Assembly: GCA_964446835.1 (NCBI GenBank)
Contig: CAYUQT010000041.1
Span: forward strand, 1 to 64,000
From: CAYUQT01 sp964446835
GTDB lineage: Bacteria > Planctomycetota > Phycisphaerae > UBA1845 > JAFGLZ01
DNA: 64,000 bases
Direction of reading: 5' to 3'
Shown piece after piece: positions 37,368 through 46,411 of this stretch (position 1 is the stretch's first letter; every line of letters starts with the position of its first letter). A model generated the notes under the pieces. It ran no database searches. It saw only the letters and a list, made by a program, of their open reading frames with translations, and was not told where the DNA came from. The position numbers were made by a program, and so were the translations under genes.

Positions 37368-38765
37368 ATGCACATGCAGCAGGGCACATTGGCAACGGGG
37401 TCTTCGGGTATACAGCCGTCGGGAAGGCGGGCGGGGCTGGTCTACCTGATCGCCATGGTGGCAGCGCTCGGCGGATTCCTCTTCGGTTATGATCTGGCGA
37501 TCATCTCCGGCGTCACGATCATCATGAAGACCGAATTTCACCTGACGCCCCAACAGCTCGGACTGGCCACGGGCAGCGCGCTGCTGGGCTGTATGTTCGG
37601 ACCGATTCTGGGTGGCACACTGAGCGACCGGTTGGGCCGCAGGCGGACACTGATTGTGGCCGGCCTGCTTTTTGCCGTGGGCGCCGTGGGCACCGCCCTG
37701 TCCCGGAATCTCTTCGAGTTCAACCTGTTCCGGATCGTCGGCGGGCTTGGCGTGGGGCTGGCGTCGGTCATCTCACCGATGTTCATCGCCGAGGTGTCGC
37801 CGGCCCGGATCCGGGGTGCCCTGGTGACCGTCAACCAACTGGCCATTGTGGCCGGACTCATGTGCAGCGTGCTCGTCGCCTACGGCCTGTCGTTTGGTGA
37901 CCACTGGCGATGGATGCTGGCCTCGAACGCCCTGCCGGTTCCGATCCTGATCATGGGCCTCCTGCTGGTGCCGGAGAGCCCCCGCTGGCTGACCCAGAAG
38001 AACCGCAATGAAGAGGCCCTCCGCGTTCTCACGCAGATCGACGGGCGCGAGAACGCCGAATTTGAGATGCAGGAGATCCTCACGTCGACGGGGGTAGAGG
38101 GAACGTTTCGTGAGCTGCTGCGTCCAGGCATGCGGTTTGCGTTGATGATCGCGTGCGTTCTGGCGATCTTCCAGCAGATCACCGGGGTCAGCATTCTTTT
38201 TGCATACATGCCGATCATCTTCCAGAAGGCGGGGTTCCTGACGGCGAGCGACGCTATTTTCCAGAACGTGTTCGTGAGCATCTGGAACGTGGTCTGCACC
38301 GTCGTTGCGATGCTGGCCGTCGATCGCCTCGGCCGCCGGCCTCTGCTGCTCGTCGGGACCGCGGGCATGGCCCTCGGACTGGCGCTCATGGGGGCATTCT
38401 TCTACTATCACATAACCGGGCGTTACGTCGTGATGACGGTATTTATCAGCGTGGGGGCCTATCTCGTGAGCCTAGCGCCGCTGGCGTGGCTGATCATGTC
38501 GGAGATCTTCCCCAATCGACTGCGCGGAAAGGCCATGGGAGTCGCGTCGGTGTGTGTCTGGGTCGCATCGTTCCTGACCACGATCCTATTTCCCCCGATG
38601 GTCGCGTACTTCGAGAAGGTCTTCGGCACACCGGCCATGGCCTTCTGGATCTTCGCCGCCATCTCCGAGCTGGCCTTCTTCTTCTGCTTCTGGGTCGTTC
38701 CGGAGACCAAGGGTTGCACCCTGGAAGAGCTCGGCGATTCGTGGACCCAACCGACGCGTCCGTGA
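37368..38765 (+). CDS. MFS sugar porter (XylE/GalP type)
   Basis: The 465-residue transporter of twelve membrane helices has the sugar-porter marks: GGFLFGYDLAIISG in helix 1, SDRLGRRRTL between helices 2 and 3, PESPRWL after helix 6, FQQITGVS in helix 7, DRLGRRPLL between helices 8 and 9, and a PETKG motif at the C terminus. It likely imports the hexose or aldonate released by the exported glycosidases by proton symport. GGAG lies upstream of ATG 37368. It lies between the lactonase and zinc dehydrogenase genes. Confidence 0.92.
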   Translation: MHMQQGTLATGSSGIQPSGRRAGLVYLIAMVAALGGFLFGYDLAIISGVTIIMKTEFHLTPQQLGLATGSALLGCMFGPILGGTLSDRLGRRRTLIVAGLLFAVGAVGTALSRNLFEFNLFRIVGGLGVGLASVISPMFIAEVSPARIRGALVTVNQLAIVAGLMCSVLVAYGLSFGDHWRWMLASNALPVPILIMGLLLVPESPRWLTQKNRNEEALRVLTQIDGRENAEFEMQEILTSTGVEGTFRELLRPGMRFALMIACVLAIFQQITGVSILFAYMPIIFQKAGFLTASDAIFQNVFVSIWNVVCTVVAMLAVDRLGRRPLLLVGTAGMALGLALMGAFFYYHITGRYVVMTVFISVGAYLVSLAPLAWLIMSEIFPNRLRGKAMGVASVCVWVASFLTTILFPPMVAYFEKVFGTPAMAFWIFAAISELAFFFCFWVVPETKGCTLEELGDSWTQPTRP

Positions 38766-38850
38766 GAGGGGCCGTTGCCGTCATGCCGACAATTGGCCTG
38801 ACGGCCATTCTGATGTCAGGGACCTCGATCTCCAGAGGGAGGAGCACGAC

Positions 38851-39882
38851 ATGAAGGCCCTTGTCCTCAAAGAGTACAACCATTTCGTCTATGAGGATGT
38901 CCCGGAACCCTGCACGGGCTCCGAAGATGTGCTGATCCGGGTGAAGGCGTGCGGCATCTGCGGGAGCGATGTCCACGGCATGGACGGCAGCACGGGCCGG
39001 CGGCAACCGCCGATCATCATGGGGCATGAGGCGGCGGGGATCATCGTCAAATGCGGCTCCGACGTGACCGGCTGGGCGGAGGGCGATCGCGTCACGTTCG
39101 ACTCGACAATCTACTGCGGAACCTGCTTCTTCTGCCGCCGGGGGCAGATCAACCTGTGCGATAACCGCCGAGTGTTGGGCGTCTCGTGCGGTGACTACCG
39201 TCAGGACGGTGCGTTTGCCGAATACGTTGCCGTACCCCAACACATCCTCTACCGGCTGCCCGAAGGCCTCTCCTTCGAGCGGGCGGCAATGGTCGAGGCC
39301 CTGTCCATCGCGTTCCATGCCGTCAATCGAACGCCACGCTCCCTGAACGATACCGCCGTCGTGGTCGGCACAGGCATGATCGGCCTGTTGGTGGTCCAAT
39401 CGCTTCGGCAGGCGGGCTGCGGCACGATCCTGGCGGTGGATATTGAACAGGACAAGCTCGACCTGGCCTGTACGCTGGGAGCCGACGAAGGGCTGAGGTC
39501 CGACGCCCCGAACGTCCTCGACGAGATCGCACGTCGCACGGACGGCCGTGGCGCGGACATCGCCTTTGAAGTCGTCGGCATCGCCCCGACCATCGATCTG
39601 GCGGCACGGTGTCTCCGCAAGGGCGGCAGCCTGACCATGGTCGGCAACGCGTCGCCGAAGGTCGATCTGCCGCTCCAGATGGCCGTAACACGGGAACTCA
39701 CGCTCTGCGGATCGTGCGCCTCAAGGGGCGAGTATCCCGCGTGCCTCGACATGATCTCGCGGGGATCCATCCGGCTCGACCGTCTGATCAGTGCGGTGGC
39801 CCCGCTGTCCGAAGGCGCCGCGTGGTTCGAGCGGCTCTACAAGAAGGAAAAGGGACTGATGAAGGTGATCCTGAAGCCCTGA
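38851..39882 (+). CDS. Zinc-dependent medium-chain dehydrogenase
   Basis: This is a 343-residue member of the alcohol/sorbitol dehydrogenase superfamily. The catalytic zinc site begins with CGICGSDVHG near residue 33 and GHEAAGII near 60. The structural zinc site is complete (four Cys in CGTCFFCRRGQINLC, near 89). A Rossmann segment GTGMIGLLVVQSLRQAG is near 172. It resembles sorbitol, threonine and galactitol-1-phosphate dehydrogenases, so oxidation of a sugar or polyol hydroxyl is likely. GGAGG upstream sets the start. An 85-base gap separates it from the sugar porter. Confidence 0.9.
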   Translation: MKALVLKEYNHFVYEDVPEPCTGSEDVLIRVKACGICGSDVHGMDGSTGRRQPPIIMGHEAAGIIVKCGSDVTGWAEGDRVTFDSTIYCGTCFFCRRGQINLCDNRRVLGVSCGDYRQDGAFAEYVAVPQHILYRLPEGLSFERAAMVEALSIAFHAVNRTPRSLNDTAVVVGTGMIGLLVVQSLRQAGCGTILAVDIEQDKLDLACTLGADEGLRSDAPNVLDEIARRTDGRGADIAFEVVGIAPTIDLAARCLRKGGSLTMVGNASPKVDLPLQMAVTRELTLCGSCASRGEYPACLDMISRGSIRLDRLISAVAPLSEGAAWFERLYKKEKGLMKVILKP

Positions 39883-39897
39883 GAAAGGACCGGAACC

Positions 39898-40713
39898 GTG
39901 AACCAGGATGAGAGCAGGAATACCACGCCTTTCGATCTGACCGGAAAGGTGGCCATCGTCACCGGAACCAGCCGCGGACTCGGCCAATACATGGGACGCG
40001 CCCTGGCCAAGGCCGGTGCCGACCTGGTGATCACCAGCCGGAAGCTTGAATCGCTCGGCGAATTCCAGAAGGAGATCGAGCGGCTGGGACGCCGGGCGCT
40101 GCCGCTGGAACTCGACGTCCGCGACTACGATAGCATCCAGCGGATGGTCGAGGCGGCACACGCGCATTACGGCAAGATCGATATCCTGGTCAACAACGCC
40201 GGCTGCAATGTCCGAAAGCCGGCTCTCGACGTGACCTGGGAAGACTGGAACCTCGTGCTCGAGACCAATCTTCGCGGCACGTTCTTCGTCGCGCAGGCGG
40301 TCGCCCGAAAGATGATTCCGCGCCGGTATGGCCGGATCATCAACATCGGCTCGGTGACCTGCGTATTCGGCTACGCAGGGCTGGGGCCCTACAGCGCCAG
40401 CCGCGGCGGCACGAAGCAACTGACGATGAGTCTCGCCGACGACTGGGGCGTCCACGGCATTACGGTGAACTGCCTGGCGCCGGGGTGGTTCAAGACGGCA
40501 CAGAACCAGGTTCTCTACGAAAACAAAGAATGGGTGGATTACCTCTGCGACCGGATCCCGCTCAAAAGGCCGGGGCAGCCGAGCGATCTGGACGGTGCGG
40601 TCGTCTTTCTGGCCTCGGATGCCAGCGAATACATCTCGGGCCAGACACTGCTGATCGATGGCGGCATTTCCACCGGAGCCACCAAGGCGACCGTGGCCAA
40701 GAGAAGCGGGTAA
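39898..40713 (+). CDS. SDR-family oxidoreductase with Tyr-x3-Arg active site
   Basis: The 271-residue protein reads as a gluconate-5-dehydrogenase-like SDR: TGTSRGLGQ near residue 23, NNAG near 98, Ser in NIGSVT near 151. The catalytic motif is Tyr165-Ser-Ala-Ser-Arg169, so the normally invariant Lys is Arg. A Lys three residues later (in RGGTKQ) might take part. The GTG start at 39898 has AAAGGA upstream and 15 bases separate it from the preceding stop. It ends the operon. A loss of normal activity or an unusual catalytic arrangement are both possible. Confidence 0.86.
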   Translation: MNQDESRNTTPFDLTGKVAIVTGTSRGLGQYMGRALAKAGADLVITSRKLESLGEFQKEIERLGRRALPLELDVRDYDSIQRMVEAAHAHYGKIDILVNNAGCNVRKPALDVTWEDWNLVLETNLRGTFFVAQAVARKMIPRRYGRIINIGSVTCVFGYAGLGPYSASRGGTKQLTMSLADDWGVHGITVNCLAPGWFKTAQNQVLYENKEWVDYLCDRIPLKRPGQPSDLDGAVVFLASDASEYISGQTLLIDGGISTGATKATVAKRSG

Positions 40714-40767
40714 GGCCGAGAGCACAAAGCGTGCCCTTCGCGCGGACCCCTGAATCCGCCTGATGCG

Positions 40768-41373
40768 TCAGAGTGTGACCCCTGGAGCCCCGCGTTTGAT
40801 CCTCTCGATGGAAGCATCAACCTCGGGGCGGAGCGACTCAAATCGATCAACGAAGTAGCTCAGACACTTGGCGGTGTCGAATTCCGCGAGCTTGACGAGT
40901 GCACGGAAGTCGACGGCATCCTGATCCCGGCGGTCACGAGCGGGATTGATGGCCGAGCAGTACTTCATGGCGGCCAGAGCCTCGGGCGAAGCCACAACCG
41001 ATTCGCGTCGGGCGACCTCCAGAAGGACCGGGTGGTTGCGAGCATCTACCACGTCGATGGCAAGGGCATCGCAAGTGATGGCCTCACCCCCATCATCATA
41101 GGTAATGCGATCCTTGTGCTTGCGGAACCATGCTCGCACCTTCTGAAACGTCTTGCCGTCCACCAGGTAATCGGTGTCGCGTGTGAAGCGGGGCTTGAGG
41201 TAATGCGCAAGCGCCTTCGCTCCGATCAGGAGGCCGCCAGCCTGGCGGATGATGCCTTCCAGTTCCTGTCGCTCCGGAAGCGATTCCTTCTCGGCCGCGG
41301 CCATGAGCGTCCTTTCAATCAGAGCGTCGACTTGTTCGTAGGTGGTACTCTTCACGTTCCTCATCCGTCCCAT
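40768..41373 (-). CDS. Nucleotidyltransferase-fold protein (AbiEii-like)
   Basis: The 201-residue product has the fold marks of the nucleotidyltransferase superfamily that includes AbiEii and MNT: GGLLIGAKALAHYLKPRF near residue 48 followed by TRDTDYLV, where the acidic pair should bind metal, and a later acidic strand ALAIDVVDARNH. A helical C-terminal half follows. No AbiEi/HEPN partner is adjacent. It stands alone, convergent with the sugar operon. A TACAAT on the same strand ends four bases before the ATG. ATG 41364 is an alternative start. A toxin-antitoxin or defence part is possible but not shown. Confidence 0.65.
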   Translation of the reverse strand: MGRMRNVKSTTYEQVDALIERTLMAAAEKESLPERQELEGIIRQAGGLLIGAKALAHYLKPRFTRDTDYLVDGKTFQKVRAWFRKHKDRITYDDGGEAITCDALAIDVVDARNHPVLLEVARRESVVASPEALAAMKYCSAINPARDRRDQDAVDFRALVKLAEFDTAKCLSYFVDRFESLRPEVDASIERIKRGAPGVTL

Positions 41374-41542
41374 ATGTATTGTAGACTAATGACACCGCTC
41401 CGGTCGACCCACGCCTCTGCAACACGTATCATGGCATACGAACTGCGTCGCAGATCGCAAGGAATCGAAACCTCGACGTGGGCATTCGCACGCCGGGACA
41501 ACGCCTTATGGCCCGTGTATTTCAAAGGCGTACAATCACACA

Positions 41543-42622
41543 ATGACCATGAAGAACCCCGAACAACTCGCCCAGAGCATCGACCGATTCCGAGACGGCT
41601 TCTGGGAGCGACGCACATCGGATCGGCCGCCGGTAGGCGTCATCAACGAAGGCGTGTTCCTGCCGATTCGCTACCTGCATAGAGAGTTCTCCGCCCCGCA
41701 GGTCTCTCCAGGCGATCTGAGCCCATCGCTGTGCATGACCGACTACGCGTTCGATATGGCGCATCGGACCGTAACCTCCGACGACTGGATCCCGTTCTCT
41801 GCCCCCTGGCGGGCCGTTCCGTGGCTCGAAGCGATCTGCGGCTGCCCGGTCCAGTATGCCTCGGGCTCACTGGCGCCTGGCCACATCGCGGACTCCAGCG
41901 AGGCCCTGCGCAGTCTCGCCATACCGGCCAGTGGCGAATGGCTGGACTGCCTGCGACGCCAGACCCACGAGCTGAACGCCACCGCCCCGCCCGACGGCTG
42001 GGTCAGCCCCACCATCCTTCGCGGTCCATCTGATGTGATGGCGGCCCTCCGCGGCCTCGTCGGATTCTATTGCGATCTTTACGACGATCCGGCCACCGTG
42101 GACGCGGCCGCCGGCAAGGTCAACCGGCTTCTGCTCGACGCCCTGGATATGCACTTTGCCGTCGTAGGCCCCAAGCTCGGCGGTTACGGCCACATCTTCG
42201 GCTATTGGGCGCCGGACAAGACCATCGTAATCCAGGAGGACGCCCTGGGCATGTGTTCGCCGGCGGTCTATCGAGACACCTTCATGAAGTACAGCCAACA
42301 GGTCGTCGACCACATGGGGTCTTGTGTCCTGTTCCACCTGCATTCAACCGGTTTCGCTCACTATCGCGACGTGCTGGGAATCCCGGGCCTGGCCGGCCTT
42401 CAGCTCACCGTCGAGGCCAACGGCCCCTCCCTGGCCGATCTGCTGAACCCCCTGCGAGAGATCCTGGAGCGATCGCGTCTGATCCTGTTCATCGATCACT
42501 ACTATGAACAGGCTCGCGATGTGCTGAGGAAGCTCCCGACCGATGGCCTGTACGTCATCGTGCCCGACCGCTTCGTTCGCAGCGACGAGGAGTATCGCCG
42601 GTTTCTTGCCGAATGCTGGTAA
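41543..42622 (+). CDS. Uroporphyrinogen-decarboxylase-superfamily-like protein (paralogue)
   Basis: The 359-residue product is a clear paralogue of 32163-33266. Shared blocks are FWERRTSDRPPVGV, AVPWLEAICGCPVQY, LRGPSDVMAALRG, VIQEDALGMCSPAVY and LFHLHSTGFAHY. It is likewise too divergent for HemE and lacks the HemE N-terminal arginines. No ribosome site is visible. TACAAT at 41531-41536 stands six bases from the ATG, which would give a leaderless transcript. It lies outside the operon and is divergent from the nucleotidyltransferase gene. Confidence 0.65.
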   Translation: MTMKNPEQLAQSIDRFRDGFWERRTSDRPPVGVINEGVFLPIRYLHREFSAPQVSPGDLSPSLCMTDYAFDMAHRTVTSDDWIPFSAPWRAVPWLEAICGCPVQYASGSLAPGHIADSSEALRSLAIPASGEWLDCLRRQTHELNATAPPDGWVSPTILRGPSDVMAALRGLVGFYCDLYDDPATVDAAAGKVNRLLLDALDMHFAVVGPKLGGYGHIFGYWAPDKTIVIQEDALGMCSPAVYRDTFMKYSQQVVDHMGSCVLFHLHSTGFAHYRDVLGIPGLAGLQLTVEANGPSLADLLNPLREILERSRLILFIDHYYEQARDVLRKLPTDGLYVIVPDRFVRSDEEYRRFLAECW

Positions 42623-43012
42623 GGGGAAGACGAAATCGCGTGGACTCACTCCGGCATCCAATCGGTGCAGAGCATCCGGGCGGAACGTCTCAAACCACTC
42701 CACCCTGTGTCAATGCCGCTCAGGTAGAGCCGGGCTGACCGAGCGGTGGGCCCGGGTCATCTCGGTAACCGTCATGTCGGGACAACAGACACGACAACGT
42801 GCTTGTGGCCGCAAAGAGGTTGGCCTATACTGCTCGTATTGCGATCAAGTCACCCGGAGGCTTGTTTCGTTGATAGGGGTCTCGGCAGTATAAGACACCC
42901 ATGATAGCATGTGCCCTCCTCTATTGTGGGCTGAACGACTCGTCTCAACTCCTGGCAGGCACGTCCGATCCGCAGACCCAACAACTTACTGGCGGCAGAA
43001 CCCGAAGTCGGG
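42623..43012. other. Intergenic region with gene remnant and inverted repeat
   Basis: No complete gene is supported. It contains the gene-tail remnant listed at 42704-42775 and an 8-base inverted repeat (TATACTGC 42826-42833, GCAGTATA 42885-42892) that could be an operator for the following kinase gene. Confidence 0.4.
42704..42775 (-). pseudogene. Remnant of a GH99-like gene tail
   Basis: Read on the minus strand, about 22 codons end in PALPERH and a stop, matching the C terminus of the GH99-like gene at 46412-47713 (GPALPERH, stop), with the preceding Thr, Met and Arg also aligned. At DNA level TGTCAATGCCGCTCAGG is identical in both copies and the identity continues into the bases after the stop codon. 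No upstream coding sequence remains, so this looks like a duplicated or deleted gene end. Confidence 0.5.
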
Positions 43013-46000
43013 TTGATCGGGAAATCGCATAGACGGAAGTTGACCGCCGTCATCCCGATCGAGCTCGACACAGAAATGCGTGGTTGGGCAAGAATGAGTG
43101 ACACCAGGAAACAGGATGGACATGCAACCTGCTGGGATCCCTCCAGCCGCGGAGAACTCCATCGGGTTCTTTTTGAGGAAGCCACCGACGGTATCTTCAT
43201 CAGTGACCCTCAGGGGCGATATTCCGCCGTCAACCCGCGGGGGGCCGAATTGACCGGCTATTCCTGCGAGGAACTCATCGGCATGGCCGTCACCGATCTC
43301 ATCCCTCCGGAAGACCTTGTCCGCGACCCGATCCGAATGGACGAGCTTCGGCAGGGCAGGATCGTGACACGCGAGCGCCGCATCCGCCGGAAAGACGGAA
43401 GCCTGCTGGCGGTGGAAATCAGTGCCCGGCTGCTGCCCGCGGGCAACTTTCTGGGAATCGTGCGCGACATCACCGACCGGAAGCGGGCCGAAGAAGCGCT
43501 GAGGCAGAGCGAGCAACGCTTCCGCATACTCTTTGAGCAGGCTGCCGTGGGTGTGGCGCAGGTCAACAGTGACACCGGCCAATTCGTGCAGATCAACAAG
43601 AAGTACTGCGACATCGTCGGCTACTCTCAGGATGAGATGGAACGGCTCGATTTCCAGACGATGACTCACCCGGAAGACCTGGCGACCGACCTGGCCAATA
43701 TGGAACGGTTGAAGGCCGGAACGATTCGCGAGTTCACGATGGAGAAACGGTATCTCCGCAAAGACGGTTCGCTCGTTTGGGTGAACCTGACCGTGTCACC
43801 CATGTGGGCTCCGGGCGAGCCGCCGAGGTTCCATGTTGCCGTGGTGGAAGACATCTCCGAGCGCAAACGGGCCGAGGATCTGATGGCGATCCGTCTGCGG
43901 CTTCAGGAATTCGCGGCAGCCCACTCGCTCAATGAATTGCTGCAGAAGACGCTGGATGAGGTCGAGTGGCTGACCGGCAGCTCCGTGGGCTTCTACCACT
44001 TCATGGAAGCCGATCAGCGAACGCTCTCGCTGCAGGCCTGGTCCACCCGCACAGAAAAGGAGTTCTGCAAGGCACAGGGGCAAGGCCGGCACTACCGTGT
44101 CGACGAAGCCGGTGTCTGGGTGGACTGCGTGCGTCAGCGCCAACCCGTCATCCACAACGACTACGCCACCCTGCCGCACAAGAAGGGACTACCCGAAGGC
44201 CACGCACCCTTGATACGCGAACTCGTGGTGCCCATCGTCCGCAAAGGGGATATCGTCGCCATCCTCGGCGTGGGCAACAAGACGACCGACTACACCCACA
44301 AAGACGTCGACACGGTCGCCCACCTTGCGGATGTGGCGTGGGAGATCGCGGAGCGCAAGAGGGCGGAAGAGGCGCTGCGAGAGAGCGAGCAGCGCTACCG
44401 CAATTTCATTGCCAACGCCAGCGAGGGGATTTATCGCATCGACTTTGCCGAACCGATTCCAATCGACCTGCCGCTGGAAGAAATCGCAGAACGAATCGGC
44501 CGCGGTGCCGTCGTCGGCGAGGTCAACGAGGCACTGGCGCGGATGTACGGCCTGCGAGCGTCGGACATGGTCGGACGGCCGGCGACAGACTACGCGCCGA
44601 GCTATGGGCAACGCGGCGCACTACTGCTGCAGAGGGACAACTATCAGGTCGTCGAGGAGGAGACGGTGGATCGCGGTGCGGACGGTCAGCCGCTCTATCT
44701 GACTGAGAACTACACCGGCGTCGTGGCGGACGGTCGCCTGGTCCGAATCTGGGGCGTGCAGCGCGACATCACCGAACGGAAGCGGGCGGAGGCCGCGTTA
44801 AGTGCCTCGGAGATCACATACCGCGAGATATTCAACAACGTCAGCGACACCATCTGGATCCACGACATTGAGACCTTCAAGTTTCTCGACGTCAACAGAA
44901 ATGTGATGGAGATGTTTGGCTACTCCGTCATGGAAGCAATGGGTCTGACCGTGGATGACATCAGCTCGGGCGTTCACCCTTTCACACAGAAGACGGCCGT
45001 TGAATTGCTGAAGAAGGCTGCTGACGGAGAGCCGCAGATCTTCGAGTGGCACTGCAAACACAGGGACGGACATCTCTTCTGGAGCGAAGTCACCCTCAAG
45101 AGGGGAACGATCTCCGGCAGAGACTGTATCCTGGCCCTCGAGCGTGACATCACCGAGCGCAAGAGGGTGGAAGAGGAGAAGGAGAGACTCCAGGCGCAAC
45201 TCCTTCAGGCCCAGAAGATGGAATCCGTGGGGCGGCTGGCAGGCGGCGTGGCCCACGATTTCAACAACATGCTTACGGCGATCCTGGGCCATGCGGAACT
45301 GGCGATGATGCGGTGCACCCCGTCGGAGCCGACCCATGCCAACCTCATCGAGATCCAGAGAGCCGCCCAGCGTTCCACAGACCTCACCCGGCAACTGCTG
45401 GCCTTCGCTCGAAAACAGACCATTTCGCCCAAGGTGCTGGATCTCAACGACACCGTGGCGGCCATGCTCAAGATGCTGCAGCGACTCATCGGCGAAGACA
45501 TCGATCTCGTCTGGATGCCGGGAGCGACGCTGTGGGCGACGAGGATCGACCCCTCGCAGATCGATCAGCTTCTGGTGAATCTCTGCGTCAACGCCCGGGA
45601 CGCCATCGCCGGAGTGGGTAAGATCACCATCGAAACGGAAAACTCTACGTTCGATGAGGCCTATTGCGCTGTCCACTCGGGTCTTGACTGCGGTGAATAT
45701 GTGATGCTCGCCGTGAGCGATGACGGCTGCGGCATGAGCCAGGATACCCTGGATCACATCTTCGAACCGTTCTTCACGACCAAGGAACTGGGCCGTGGCA
45801 CCGGCTTGGGGCTGGCCACCGTATACGGCATTGTCAAGCAGAACGAGGGCCTCATCAGCGTCTACAGCGAACCCGGCAAGGGCACCACATTCAAGATCTA
45901 CCTGCCCCGATTCGTGGGAGAAACCCTTGAGCCGACGGCCGAACTCAAGTCGCAAACGCCCAGAGGCCGAGGGGAGACAGTGTTGCTGGTGGAGGACGAG

Positions 46001-46333
46001 GAGACGATCCTGAACATAGGCAGGGCGATGCTGGAGAAGCTGGGTTATACGGTACTGACAGCCGACACGCCGGGCGAGGCGCTCCGACTGGCGAAAACCC
46101 ACGCCGCCGAGATACGGCTGCTGATCACCGACGTGGTCATGCCGGAGATGAACGGGCGGGCCCTGGCGGACGCCATCCGCAATGTCAAACCCGAACTGAA
46201 ATGCCTTTTCACATCCGGTTACACGGCCAACGTCATCGCACACCGTGGCGTGCTGGATGAAGGCGTGGACTTCCTTCAGAAACCGTTCTCCTTGCAAGAT
46301 CTGGCAGCCAAGGTGCGTCAGGCACTGGAATGA
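43013..46333 (+). CDS. Hybrid sensor histidine kinase with PAS, GAF and receiver domains
   Basis: A cytoplasmic multi-sensor kinase of up to 1106 residues, without membrane segments. Order: PAS (about 48-165), PAS (170-295), GAF (305-445, starting LNELLQKTLDEVEWLTGSSVGF), PAS (455-590), PAS (600-722), HisKA with His748 in GGVAHDFNN, HATPase with FEPFFTTKE and GTGLGLATVYGIVKQ, and a receiver with Asp1040 in LITDVVMPEMNG. The start is uncertain: TTG 43013, ATG 43076 and ATG 43094 all lack a good ribosome site and the first PAS begins after all of them. The terminal receiver needs a partner, and none is adjacent. Confidence 0.9.
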   Translation: MIGKSHRRKLTAVIPIELDTEMRGWARMSDTRKQDGHATCWDPSSRGELHRVLFEEATDGIFISDPQGRYSAVNPRGAELTGYSCEELIGMAVTDLIPPEDLVRDPIRMDELRQGRIVTRERRIRRKDGSLLAVEISARLLPAGNFLGIVRDITDRKRAEEALRQSEQRFRILFEQAAVGVAQVNSDTGQFVQINKKYCDIVGYSQDEMERLDFQTMTHPEDLATDLANMERLKAGTIREFTMEKRYLRKDGSLVWVNLTVSPMWAPGEPPRFHVAVVEDISERKRAEDLMAIRLRLQEFAAAHSLNELLQKTLDEVEWLTGSSVGFYHFMEADQRTLSLQAWSTRTEKEFCKAQGQGRHYRVDEAGVWVDCVRQRQPVIHNDYATLPHKKGLPEGHAPLIRELVVPIVRKGDIVAILGVGNKTTDYTHKDVDTVAHLADVAWEIAERKRAEEALRESEQRYRNFIANASEGIYRIDFAEPIPIDLPLEEIAERIGRGAVVGEVNEALARMYGLRASDMVGRPATDYAPSYGQRGALLLQRDNYQVVEEETVDRGADGQPLYLTENYTGVVADGRLVRIWGVQRDITERKRAEAALSASEITYREIFNNVSDTIWIHDIETFKFLDVNRNVMEMFGYSVMEAMGLTVDDISSGVHPFTQKTAVELLKKAADGEPQIFEWHCKHRDGHLFWSEVTLKRGTISGRDCILALERDITERKRVEEEKERLQAQLLQAQKMESVGRLAGGVAHDFNNMLTAILGHAELAMMRCTPSEPTHANLIEIQRAAQRSTDLTRQLLAFARKQTISPKVLDLNDTVAAMLKMLQRLIGEDIDLVWMPGATLWATRIDPSQIDQLLVNLCVNARDAIAGVGKITIETENSTFDEAYCAVHSGLDCGEYVMLAVSDDGCGMSQDTLDHIFEPFFTTKELGRGTGLGLATVYGIVKQNEGLISVYSEPGKGTTFKIYLPRFVGETLEPTAELKSQTPRGRGETVLLVEDEETILNIGRAMLEKLGYTVLTADTPGEALRLAKTHAAEIRLLITDVVMPEMNGRALADAIRNVKPELKCLFTSGYTANVIAHRGVLDEGVDFLQKPFSLQDLAAKVRQALE

Positions 46334-46350
46334 AATCAGGCAATCGGCAC

Positions 46351-46372
46351 CGGGTGCCGTGGCCGGCACCCG
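46351..46372. terminator. Hairpin between convergent genes
   Basis: CGGGTGCC (46351-46358) pairs with GGCACCCG (46365-46372) around a six-base loop, 17 bases after the kinase stop. No T tract follows on either strand. It could stop transcription from both convergent genes. Confidence 0.45.
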
Positions 46373-46411
46373 AGACAGAAGCGGCCTGAGGAGGAGAACC
46401 TCACCATTGTG

